From Dyadobacter sp. (GTDB taxonomy: Bacteria > Bacteroidota > Bacteroidia > Cytophagales > Spirosomataceae): a stretch of 64,000 bases of DNA. Shown piece by piece: positions 7,365-15,206 of this stretch. The stretch spans positions 62,001 to 126,000 of the forward strand of contig NZ_JAGIAS010000007.1 in the NCBI RefSeq assembly GCF_017744695.1. The letters run 5' to 3'. A program made the translations under genes and the position numbers. The notes under the pieces are model-generated. The model saw only the letters and a list, made by a program, of their open reading frames with translations. It did no database searches and was not told the origin of the DNA. Position 1 is the stretch's first letter; each line of letters begins with the position of its first letter.

Positions 7365-10300
7365 ATGGAAAACGAAAAGAAGGAGAAATTGTCCAACTTC
7401 TTACTGAGACGGGCGGACCGGGATGTATTGTCAAGAGGGCGTTCCATTTATAGCAGTGGCGGCTTAAAAGTTTCCAAACTCGATTATAATGGCCCGGGTA
7501 ATGCTGAATTCAAAGTCAAAAGCGACTATTCGATCCAGTACTACCAGATTTTCATCCGCGATTTTCTCACACCGCAGATAACCACCGAATGTTCGTGCCC
7601 CGACAAAGCCGGGTTATGCAAACACCGCGTGGCGAGTATTTTGTACATTCTCGACAAGATGCCGACGATCAAGCAGGTTGTCCACGAAATGGGCAACACG
7701 ACGATCGAGCTACAAGAAATTCGCGAAATGCAGTTACGAGGCATGGTACTCGACGAAACCTGGCAAAACCGCGAGAACGTGGGACCTGTGGAGATCGTAT
7801 CCGCGAAAGAAGGCGAAGCCGAATGCCAGGTGACGGACAAAGGACAGGAGTACCTGACCACTTTCAGGCGTGTAAAAGGCACCCGCCAGGTTCAGACTTC
7901 CTGTACTTGTAACCAGAAACTCTGGGTGCCGCTCTGCGAGCACAAATTGGCTGCATTGCTGAAACTTCGCGAGGAACTGGGCGAAAAAGCATTCGAGGTA
8001 ATGCGCGACCTGACGGTCGAGAAAAGCAATCTGCTGGCCGAATACGGCTATTCCCTTGAAGATCAGTTTAAAGATAAATTCGAATTCCGGCTGGATGAGG
8101 ACGGCGGGCTGCATTTGATCAAGCTCGATCCGGCGATCCAGAAGGTGGGCGCGTACCAGGATTGGCAGTCGCTGCGCGAGCGCATATTGCCCGTGCAGGA
8201 GTCCTCATTTGCAGTGACGCTCACGGACAATGGGCAGGACGACGAGGACCGCGTTTCCATTTTTGTTTTTTGGCCAAAAGGGAAAAATCACCTGCTGGAC
8301 ATCGGTTTCGGAGTTTTTTCCGTCAAATTCAGCTCTAAATCCGAGAAGGTAACGAACATCCGCAATATCGCCGGAGGTTCGAGCCATTATTATAATGCGG
8401 ATGAAATTCCGGTACTCACCGAGTCGGACGCGCGCCTGGTGCGCATGGCGAAGCATTGGGAGGAAGGTTTGCAGAAATTCATCCGCAAACAGGGTTGGGC
8501 GTATAATGCCTATCTGCATTTCGACGATGTAGAGGCCGACCAGCGTTACGAAGCCCGCAATTACGTCGGCAAGCAGCTTACCCGCGTTTTCAACGACCTC
8601 GACGGCGACCGGCTCTTCCTCGCAGACGGTGATTATGTGACCAGCAACCACCAGCTCACGCAGCTGGAATTGCACCGTGAGCCGGTCAAACTGTTCTTCG
8701 TTCTCACCGAAGACAAAGAATTCATAACGCTCAATCCTTACGTCGAAATCAAACCGGGCACGCCGCTGGAATTGCAGAAAGTGGTATCGCTCGACAGCTT
8801 CTGGTTAGGACTTTATAACGAAAAGACATTGTTCCGCTGGGCAGGTATCAGCGAGGCCGAAATGGTCGCTTACCTGAGTCAGAATGGATTTAAAATACGT
8901 GTCAAAAAGGATTTTGGCGACGATTTCCTGAGAAACTGGATCATTCCGGTTTCTGAGAAATTCGACGTGATCTTCCAGACGCGACACGAAATACAAACTT
9001 CGCCGCTGGCTTTCCAGAAACCGAAGTTTTACCTGAAAGAGGACGAAGCGAACTTGCTCATCGTACCTTCTTACGTTTATCTCGAAGAAAACGGCAAGGT
9101 CGAGGAGCTGGAACTCCTGCACGACCAGCGCCGCACGAGAACCAGCTTCGATAACAATCAGATCACGATGCTTGAACGCGATGTTCAGGCTGAGAATGCG
9201 GTTTGGGACTGGGTGAAAGCATTGCATCCGAGCTTCGAACATCAAACCGGTCAACCGTTTTTCTATGTGCCTTTTGAGCAGGTGATGAAGGATGGCTGGC
9301 TGTTCAATTTCGTGGATGCTGCCAAGAAGAAGCACTACGAGATTTTCGGGTTTAAAGACCTGAAAAAGATGAAGTTCAATCCCAACCGCGGGACAGTGAA
9401 GGTGCATACCTCATCGGGGATCGACTGGTTCGACATGAAGATCGAGATCAGTTTCGGCGACCAGACCGTATCGCTGGCTGACGCGAAAAAGGCATTGCTC
9501 AAAAAGCAGAACTACATTCAATTGCAGGACGGCTCACTGGGTGTGCTGCCCGACGAATGGATCGCGAAACTGGAACCGCTCATGCAGTTCGGTCGTGTGA
9601 ACGACGACCAAATCCATTTATCCAAGATCCATTTCTCACTGATCGATGAACTCGTTTCGGAAATCGACAATGAGGATGTATTCCGCGAGCTTTGGGAAAA
9701 GAAGCAAAAGCTGCTCAATTTTAAACAAATTCCATCGGTACCACTTCCGCAGAATATCGAGGCGACACTTCGCCAATACCAGGAGGAGGGTTATAAATGG
9801 CTCCACTTTCTGGATGAGTTCCAATGGGGGGGCTGTCTGGCGGATGATATGGGTTTGGGTAAAACCCTGCAAATGCTGACTTTCCTGCAAAACCAGAAAA
9901 ACCTGGATCCGGAATATACGAACCTTGTCGTAGTTCCTACTACCTTGATTTTCAACTGGCAGGCCGAGGCTGCGAAATTCACGCCTGACCTGAAACTGTA
10001 TGTTCATCGGGGGATGGCGCGAAGGAAAGACATCGAGTTTTTCCGGGAATACGACATTATCCTCACGACTTACGGCACGATGCGCAGCGACGTGGAACTG
10101 CTGCGGGAGTTTGATTTCAACTACATCATTCTCGACGAAGCACAGGCCATTAAAAACCCTGATTCGCTTACGTCGAAGGCTTCGCGCCTGCTACGCGCAC
10201 GCAACCGCCTGACCATGACGGGTACGCCAGTAGAAAACAATACATTTGACCTGTACTCGCAATTCGAATTCCTGAACCCGGGAATGCTCGGCCACGCCGA

Positions 10301-11150
10301 CTTCTTCCGGACGGAATATGCGACGCCGATCGATAAATACCAGGATAAAGAAAAGGCGGCCGAGCTGCGTAAGCTGGTTTACCCATTCATGCTCAAACGC
10401 ACGAAAGAGGAAGTAGCGACCGATTTGCCGGACAAAACCGAGACGATCCTGTTCTGCGAAATGGGTAATAAGCAGCGGAAAGTCTATGATACATTCCGCG
10501 AGCGCTACCGCCAGGAAATCGCCGAAAAACTCGCAACCGAAGGTCTCAACAAGAGTAGTTTCCTCATCCTGGAAGCATTGCTGAAACTCCGCCAGATTTG
10601 CGATTCGCCTTCAATCCTATCGGGTGAGGAAGATTTTGGAAATGAATCGGCGAAGCTCGAAGAGATTACCCGTGAAATCGAAGAGAATGCTTCGAACCAC
10701 AAAATATTGATATTCAGTCAATTTCTGGGCATGCTGGACCTGATCCGGAAGCATTTGGAAAAAATGAATATCCCTTACGAATACCTCGACGGCCAGACCG
10801 TTGACCGCGCCGGACGCGTGAACCGCTTCCAGAACGACTCAACCTGCCGGGTGTTCCTGATGAGCCTCAAAGCGGGCGGGGTGGGACTCAATTTGACCGA
10901 AGCGGATTATGTATACCTCGTCGATCCGTGGTGGAACCCTGCCGTGGAGCGTCAGGCGATCGACCGTACGCACCGCATCGGGCAGACGCGCAAGGTGTTT
11001 GCCTATAAAATGATCTGTAAGGATACGATTGAAGAGAAAATTCTGCTATTACAGCAACGCAAGCAGGACTTGGCGGAAGATTTGGTGGGCGGGGAGTCCG
11101 GCTTCATCAAGAAACTGAGCCAGGAGGATATTATGGGGCTTTTCAGCTGA
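7365..11150 (+). CDS. SNF2-family DEAD/DEAH helicase with two SWIM zinc fingers
   Basis: 1261 residues. Two SWIM-type zinc fingers stand at the N-terminus: CSCPDKAGLCKH (about 76-87) and CTCNQKLWVPLCEH (about 182-195), each CxC...CxH. A long middle region (about 200-780) has no motif I recognise. The C-terminal Swi2/Snf2 ATPase has motif I DDMGLGKTLQ (about 826), motif II DEAQ (about 924), TGTPVENN, motif V LKAGGVGLNLTEAD and motif VI DRTHRIGQTRK (about 1203). Bacterial members (HepA/RapA-like and SWIM-SNF2 proteins) are double-stranded DNA translocases that remodel nucleoprotein or stalled RNA polymerase. It is monocistronic and followed by a 14-bp perfect stem-loop. Confidence 0.93.
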   Translation: MENEKKEKLSNFLLRRADRDVLSRGRSIYSSGGLKVSKLDYNGPGNAEFKVKSDYSIQYYQIFIRDFLTPQITTECSCPDKAGLCKHRVASILYILDKMPTIKQVVHEMGNTTIELQEIREMQLRGMVLDETWQNRENVGPVEIVSAKEGEAECQVTDKGQEYLTTFRRVKGTRQVQTSCTCNQKLWVPLCEHKLAALLKLREELGEKAFEVMRDLTVEKSNLLAEYGYSLEDQFKDKFEFRLDEDGGLHLIKLDPAIQKVGAYQDWQSLRERILPVQESSFAVTLTDNGQDDEDRVSIFVFWPKGKNHLLDIGFGVFSVKFSSKSEKVTNIRNIAGGSSHYYNADEIPVLTESDARLVRMAKHWEEGLQKFIRKQGWAYNAYLHFDDVEADQRYEARNYVGKQLTRVFNDLDGDRLFLADGDYVTSNHQLTQLELHREPVKLFFVLTEDKEFITLNPYVEIKPGTPLELQKVVSLDSFWLGLYNEKTLFRWAGISEAEMVAYLSQNGFKIRVKKDFGDDFLRNWIIPVSEKFDVIFQTRHEIQTSPLAFQKPKFYLKEDEANLLIVPSYVYLEENGKVEELELLHDQRRTRTSFDNNQITMLERDVQAENAVWDWVKALHPSFEHQTGQPFFYVPFEQVMKDGWLFNFVDAAKKKHYEIFGFKDLKKMKFNPNRGTVKVHTSSGIDWFDMKIEISFGDQTVSLADAKKALLKKQNYIQLQDGSLGVLPDEWIAKLEPLMQFGRVNDDQIHLSKIHFSLIDELVSEIDNEDVFRELWEKKQKLLNFKQIPSVPLPQNIEATLRQYQEEGYKWLHFLDEFQWGGCLADDMGLGKTLQMLTFLQNQKNLDPEYTNLVVVPTTLIFNWQAEAAKFTPDLKLYVHRGMARRKDIEFFREYDIILTTYGTMRSDVELLREFDFNYIILDEAQAIKNPDSLTSKASRLLRARNRLTMTGTPVENNTFDLYSQFEFLNPGMLGHADFFRTEYATPIDKYQDKEKAAELRKLVYPFMLKRTKEEVATDLPDKTETILFCEMGNKQRKVYDTFRERYRQEIAEKLATEGLNKSSFLILEALLKLRQICDSPSILSGEEDFGNESAKLEEITREIEENASNHKILIFSQFLGMLDLIRKHLEKMNIPYEYLDGQTVDRAGRVNRFQNDSTCRVFLMSLKAGGVGLNLTEADYVYLVDPWWNPAVERQAIDRTHRIGQTRKVFAYKMICKDTIEEKILLLQQRKQDLAEDLVGGESGFIKKLSQEDIMGLFS

Positions 11151-11162
11151 TGCCGGAGGAAT

Positions 11163-11202
11163 GCTAAATTACTGAACCCTTATTTCGATTCAGTAATTTA
11201 GC
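11163..11202. terminator. Perfect 14-bp stem-loop after the helicase
   Basis: Arms 11163-11176 (GCTAAATTACTGAA) and 11189-11202 are exact reverse complements, with a 12-base loop. It starts 13 bases after the helicase stop. It lacks a long T-tract, and the last codons of the reverse-strand small gene lie in the right arm. Probably a transcript end for both convergent genes. Confidence 0.65.
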
Positions 11203-11486
11203 AGTTTGCTGCCAGCGGAAATATGCAATAATCTTTGATTCGCTAAGCGTGCCGTAGGCTCTGATTTCAGCGAGTCAACGGACGCGAATTCGAAAGTCTG
11301 CGAATCGGTCAGAAGCTCATCATTATATTGTTTTTCCAAATTAGTCCCGTTTTTCGGACTGATTGGCGAAGAATTGTACATTTTTTCTACACCTGCGTGT
11401 TGAGCCGTTCCATACCGGGCTTCTTTTTGCATTACGCACAGGACCAGTAAAACTGAGGCTATTAGAAGTGTAATTCCATTTTTCAT
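11190..11486 (-). CDS. Small exported or membrane-anchored hypothetical protein
   Basis: 98 residues, family not recognised. Residues 4-19 (GITLLIASVLLVLCVM) are a hydrophobic signal peptide or anchor after MKN; a Cys at 17 is not in a clean lipobox. The rest is polar and without motifs. Its last four codons lie in the terminator stem after the helicase, which fits a transcript end. A real N-terminal export signal and free intergenic position favour a gene; small size and no known family keep confidence moderate. Confidence 0.5.
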   Translation of the reverse strand: MKNGITLLIASVLLVLCVMQKEARYGTAQHAGVEKMYNSSPISPKNGTNLEKQYNDELLTDSQTFEFASVDSLKSEPTARLANQRLLHISAGSKLLNY

Positions 11487-11586
11487 GTCGGGAGATGCCT
11501 ATTGTTTAGGGTTCTAAATCAGACAACACTTTCACAAAGAGCAAATTTCGCGCCAGAAGGTTGGAATCACAGTTTCAAATGGTGAC

Positions 11587-11625
11587 AAAAAAAGCCCGTT
11601 TCTGATGAGAAACAGGCCATTTTTT
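11587..11625. terminator. Intrinsic terminator of ridA (bidirectional)
   Basis: Stem 11594-11603 / 11608-11617 (GCCCGTTTCT with AGAAACAGGC, one mismatch) and a GATG loop. On the reverse strand it is followed by seven Ts (11593 down to 11587); on the forward strand by CATTTTTT. It lies 24 bases beyond the ridA stop. Confidence 0.85.
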
Positions 11626-11640
11626 AAATATTCCAACGGA

Positions 11641-12024
11641 TTACTGGACTATTGCTGTGAATTCGATCTCGACAAGGTAGTCGGCCGATACCAGTTTGCT
11701 GATCTCGTAAATACCTGTGGTGGGCTTAATGGCGCCAAAATACGCACCATGTGCGCGGGCGATATCCTCAAAAAGGGTAATGTCTGTTGTAAAGATTCGC
11801 GTACGAACTACATCCGCCAGGCTGGCACCAGCATCCTGCAACACCTTCTCGATGCGCTCGATGATATTGTTCGTCTGCGCATAAGCATCATCCGCCTTCA
11901 CTTTATCGCCATCTACAATAGCTACCGTCCCGGCTACTTCAATGATATTCCCGATCCGAACCGCCCGGCAATACCCCATTTTGTCTTCCCAAGGGGATCC
12001 TGAGAGTATATTTTGTCTTGACAT
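11641..12024 (-). CDS. RidA/YjgF/Rid-family protein
   Basis: 127 residues of the Rid (YjgF/YER057c/UK114) fold. RidA deaminates reactive enamine/imine intermediates from PLP enzymes; other subgroups have different or unknown substrates. Visible family features are IIEVAGTVAIVDG near the N-terminus, the helix YAQTNNIIERIEKVLQDAGASLADVVRTRIFTTD (shown here only as a landmark in parts: NNIIERIEKVL and VVRTRIF), and the closing LVEIEFTAIV. The Arg of VRTRIF is the carboxylate-binding Arg of RidA, but the surrounding loop (GAIKPTTGIYEISKLV) differs from the archetype, so a RidA-like subgroup is more likely. It has its own terminator and promoter. Confidence 0.88.
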   Translation of the reverse strand: MSRQNILSGSPWEDKMGYCRAVRIGNIIEVAGTVAIVDGDKVKADDAYAQTNNIIERIEKVLQDAGASLADVVRTRIFTTDITLFEDIARAHGAYFGAIKPTTGIYEISKLVSADYLVEIEFTAIVQ

Positions 12025-12051
12025 ATTAAGTTGTTAAAAATAGAAATTGCT

Positions 12052-12059
12052 CAAAGTTA
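12052..12059 (-). promoter_or_regulatory. Putative -7 box of the ridA-like gene
   Basis: TAACTTTG on the reverse strand matches TAnnTTTG exactly, 27 bases upstream of the ATG at 12024. No convincing -33 TTTG at the expected distance. Confidence 0.45.
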
Positions 12060-12063
12060 AGGA

Positions 12064-12360
12064 TCAATCGGTTGCGAGAAGCCTCCGGAAGCGCCGTTTT
12101 ACACTTGCAGATTTGCAAAAGCAATCTTTCAAACGCTTGAATTCGGTATCTTTCAACCGGCCAACAACTTTGTAATCGAGGCCCTGGACCGGATAAATGT
12201 CTTGCAAAGTGGCGATCTCATACTCGTCTATTTGTTGTCCATAAACAAACGTGTCAAGAGGGAACGCCTAGTTGTTGGTCGCAACTGAGAAACCGGCCTT
12301 GAAAACGAAACAGTTGAAACACGCCTCGGAAACTTCGATACATAAGCGATTTGGTATTTC
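12064..12360 (-). pseudogene. Open frame interrupted by an in-frame TAG, overlapping the Panacea gene end
   Basis: On the reverse strand, a frame different from the Panacea gene is open from 12360 (just after a TGA) down to its TGA at 12066-12064, except for one TAG at 12270-12268. After the TAG it reads AFPLDTFVYGQQIDEYEIA and continues through YKVVGRLKDTEFKRLKDCF, which looks like coding sequence by composition. No ATG start is present. It may be the remnant of a partner gene, or the true C-terminus of a frameshifted neighbour. Some resemblance to the C-terminal end of PemK/MazF-type toxins was noted from memory but is too weak to assign. Confidence 0.35.
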
Positions 12361-12925
12361 TCAGGTAGCTCAATTGATCCTGATAGATTTCCTTTTTCAA
12401 CGGCATGCTTTCCAGTAACCGGGAAAAATCTATGGGAATTTCGGTAGAATTAAGATGGCCACTTTCCAAATGTTCTAACACACCGTTTTCCTGCGCTGTG
12501 AGATACCAAAGAGAGTGTTTGCGATGGGTCAGCTGAATGAGTTCTGTCGCAGAGGTGGTCTGGAAAGTCTCGACAATGTGCTCTAACAAGTCCATTTCAT
12601 TATCGGAAAACTCCTCGTCGGAGAAAGCTTTCTTCGGAGCGATGAAAACGGAGCCGTCGGAAATAGTCCGTGTGATATAGTTTGTCAGTAAAACCGGCTC
12701 ATCCGAGGATAAATCCACAAAAACATCCCGCGAGACCGGACCGAGTTTCCACACCGAAAAGTCCAGATTGAAGAATGGTAACCCGTAGGTCCGTACAGCG
12801 TATTCTTCAATGAGGTAAATCAGTTTCAAAAGTTTGGTTTTGGACAACGGCCTGATTCGTTCGGCAAGGTAAATAATCGCATTGCCAAGCTTGTCAATCT
12901 CCGAATTTGAAAAGGGGTGAAGCAT
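12254..12925 (-). CDS. Panacea (DUF4065/SocA-like) domain protein, possible antitoxin
   Basis: 223 residues. KTKLLKLIYLIEEYAVRTYG followed by FNLDFSVWKLGPVSRDVF is the hallmark of the Panacea domain (formerly DUF4065), found in SocA-like proteolytic adaptors and in antitoxins that neutralise many unrelated toxins. The last 45 residues, after SMPLKKEIYQDQLSYL, are Arg/Phe-rich and overlap another plausible frame, so the C-terminus may be altered by a frameshift. No intact toxin gene adjoins: recQ lies upstream and ridA downstream. It could be an orphan antitoxin or a stand-alone adaptor; the sequence cannot decide. Confidence 0.75.
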   Translation of the reverse strand: MLHPFSNSEIDKLGNAIIYLAERIRPLSKTKLLKLIYLIEEYAVRTYGLPFFNLDFSVWKLGPVSRDVFVDLSSDEPVLLTNYITRTISDGSVFIAPKKAFSDEEFSDNEMDLLEHIVETFQTTSATELIQLTHRKHSLWYLTAQENGVLEHLESGHLNSTEIPIDFSRLLESMPLKKEIYQDQLSYLRNTKSLMYRSFRGVFQLFRFQGRFLSCDQQLGVPS

Positions 12926-12987
12926 GTATTTGTCGAGAAAGTGTAAGCTAAATTACACGAAGTAAACAGATTACCCAAAAACCTCGG

Positions 12988-15144
12988 TCACGGAAAAGGC
13001 CGCTCGCTTTCCCAAATCGCCAGCGCCAGCCGGATTTGTCCGTAATCGAACCGCTCGTTCAGTAACTCGAACAGCGGTTTTAGCGGATCATTTTTCCCGA
13101 CCTGGATTTCTTCTGCTGCTGCGATGATGGTTTTGTAAGCCGCGGGTTCAATAAGCGATTTCAGATCAACGCCGTGGCCGTCTTCTTTCAGTTTGACCAA
13201 ATGCGAGATAATCGTTACCGGGTTGAGGTTGCGCTTTTCGGCAATCACCTTGACGGAATAGCCTTCCTTATAAAGATCAAAGGTTTCAACAAATGTCATC
13301 CCTTTCATCACACGTGTGCCGGGTGCATTGTTTTCCCGCGCGAAATCGAGGATTGCATTGATGAATGCCTCACCATACCGACGGAACTTTTCGGCCCCCA
13401 CACCTGAAACAGCCTTCATTTGTGCTTCGGAAATCGGTTTTTTCTGGGCCATTTCGGATAGTGAAGCGTCACTGAACACTACGTAGGGAGGTACGCCGAG
13501 AGTATCGGCCAGTTGTTTCCGAAGCTGGCGCAAGCGCTCGAAAAGAGCGTCGCGGATAATTTCCTGCTTGGGTTTCTCTTTCGGTACCAGTTCTTCTTCT
13601 TTCGCTTTGCGTTCGCTGAGCGGGATGAACTTCACAAGTTCGATTTGCCGTTCGCCTTTCAAAACCTGCCAGCTTACCGGGTTCAGTTTAAATGAATGCG
13701 CCTCATCGTAAGCAATATCCATGACGCCTGAGTTCAGCATTTGCCCCAGGTATTCCGACCATTCGTCACCCCTCAGCTCATGTCCGACGCCGAAAGTCGG
13801 AAGTCTTTCGTAGCCATGTTGCAACACGTTCCGGTTGCGGCTGCCGCGCAGAATGTCGATGAGCATACCCATCGCTACCTTTTGCTCCGTACGGGCGATG
13901 CCGGAGAGTGCCTTTTGGGCGATGATCGTCGCGTCGAAGCGGGTGCGAGGGTTACGGCAGACGTCGCAGTTGCCGCAGTCGTGATCGACGGGCTCGTTGA
14001 AATAACTTAAGAGAATGCGGCGGCGGCAGATATCGGCTTCGGCATATTGCTTCATGCGGTTGAGTTTGGCATGCAGCAATTCCTTTTGCTCGGCCGACTG
14101 GTCCGAATTGTTGATCATGTCCTGCCGGGTGATAATATCCATGTAGCTGTAAAACAGTACGGTATCCGCACTGGCACCGTCGCGTCCCGCCCGCCCGATT
14201 TCCTGGTAAAAGCTCTCGACATTCGAAGGCAAATTATAGTGGATCACCCAGCGGACATTCGATTTATCGATCCCCATTCCGAACGCGATCGTCGCGACGA
14301 TGATTTGAATATCATCCCTCAGAAAATTCTCCTGCACCTGCGAGCGCTTGTCGGCGGTCATGCCCGCGTGGTAGTACGCGACGCGGAAGCCTGCTTTTTG
14401 TAAGCTGGCCGCCACGGTTTCGGTGCCTTTGCGGCTGAGGCAATAGATAATGCCCGGCTGGCCCTCGTGTCGGTTGATAAAGCGCTGGATTTGCTCGATC
14501 CGCTTTCTTCCCGGCAACACATTGAGGCTTAAATTGGGCCTGTCGAAGCTGGAAATGAAAGTTTCGGCGTGTTCGATATTCAGCTGTTTCAGAATATCGC
14601 GGCGCGTGACGCGGTCAGCGGTGGCCGTGAGTGCTACGATCGGAACATCGGGGAAACGTACTTTCAGGAGGTTCAGCTGCCGGTATTCCGGCCGGAAATC
14701 GTGGCCCCAGGAAGAAATACAGTGCGATTCGTCGATGGCGAAAAGCTGCACGTTCCATTCGCGGAGCAGGTCAAATGTATTTCCCGCAAAAAGCCTCTCG
14801 GGCGAAATGTAAAGCAATTTCAATTCGCCTAGCTTGATCTGCCACATGATCTGGTCCTGTTCCGCTCCCGAAAGTGTGGAGTTGAGGAATGCTGCGGTGA
14901 TACCGTTCCCTCGCAATGCCTCAACCTGGTCCTTCATCAAGGCGATTAGCGGCGAAACAACCACCGTAAGCCCCTGGCGCAGCACAGCCGGGATCTGGAA
15001 ACACACAGATTTACCACCGCCCGTGGGCATCAGCACCATGCAATCGCGGTTGGCCATGATCGTGTCGATGATTTCGGATTGCCGGGGGCGAAAGGAGTCG
15101 TATCCGAAATATTTCTTTAATGCTTCAAGTTTGTTAATGGACAT
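12988..15144 (-). CDS. recQ: ATP-dependent DNA helicase RecQ
   Basis: 718 residues from the start chosen at MSINKLEALKKYFG. The frame runs 22 codons further up to 15210, but that would overlap the neighbour and precede the conserved RecQ N-terminus. Order of domains: helicase core with motif 0 FGYDSFRPRQ, Walker A PTGGGKS (about 40-46), DESH box and QEIGRAGRDG; RecQ zinc-binding region with CRRRILLSYF, then CGNCDVC; winged helix; HRDC domain (about 520-600, including YVVFSDASLSEMA); and a C-terminal helix-turn-helix-like tail. RecQ unwinds DNA 3' to 5' in recombination and stalled-fork repair. It follows the HhH-barrel gene by 62 bases on the same strand. Confidence 0.97.
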   Translation of the reverse strand: MSINKLEALKKYFGYDSFRPRQSEIIDTIMANRDCMVLMPTGGGKSVCFQIPAVLRQGLTVVVSPLIALMKDQVEALRGNGITAAFLNSTLSGAEQDQIMWQIKLGELKLLYISPERLFAGNTFDLLREWNVQLFAIDESHCISSWGHDFRPEYRQLNLLKVRFPDVPIVALTATADRVTRRDILKQLNIEHAETFISSFDRPNLSLNVLPGRKRIEQIQRFINRHEGQPGIIYCLSRKGTETVAASLQKAGFRVAYYHAGMTADKRSQVQENFLRDDIQIIVATIAFGMGIDKSNVRWVIHYNLPSNVESFYQEIGRAGRDGASADTVLFYSYMDIITRQDMINNSDQSAEQKELLHAKLNRMKQYAEADICRRRILLSYFNEPVDHDCGNCDVCRNPRTRFDATIIAQKALSGIARTEQKVAMGMLIDILRGSRNRNVLQHGYERLPTFGVGHELRGDEWSEYLGQMLNSGVMDIAYDEAHSFKLNPVSWQVLKGERQIELVKFIPLSERKAKEEELVPKEKPKQEIIRDALFERLRQLRKQLADTLGVPPYVVFSDASLSEMAQKKPISEAQMKAVSGVGAEKFRRYGEAFINAILDFARENNAPGTRVMKGMTFVETFDLYKEGYSVKVIAEKRNLNPVTIISHLVKLKEDGHGVDLKSLIEPAAYKTIIAAAEEIQVGKNDPLKPLFELLNERFDYGQIRLALAIWESERPFP

Positions 15145-15206
15145 GATGTACTGATTAATGGTATTTACTTCAAAAGAATTTCCTTTCGCGCTGCAAAAAT
15201 ACGGCT

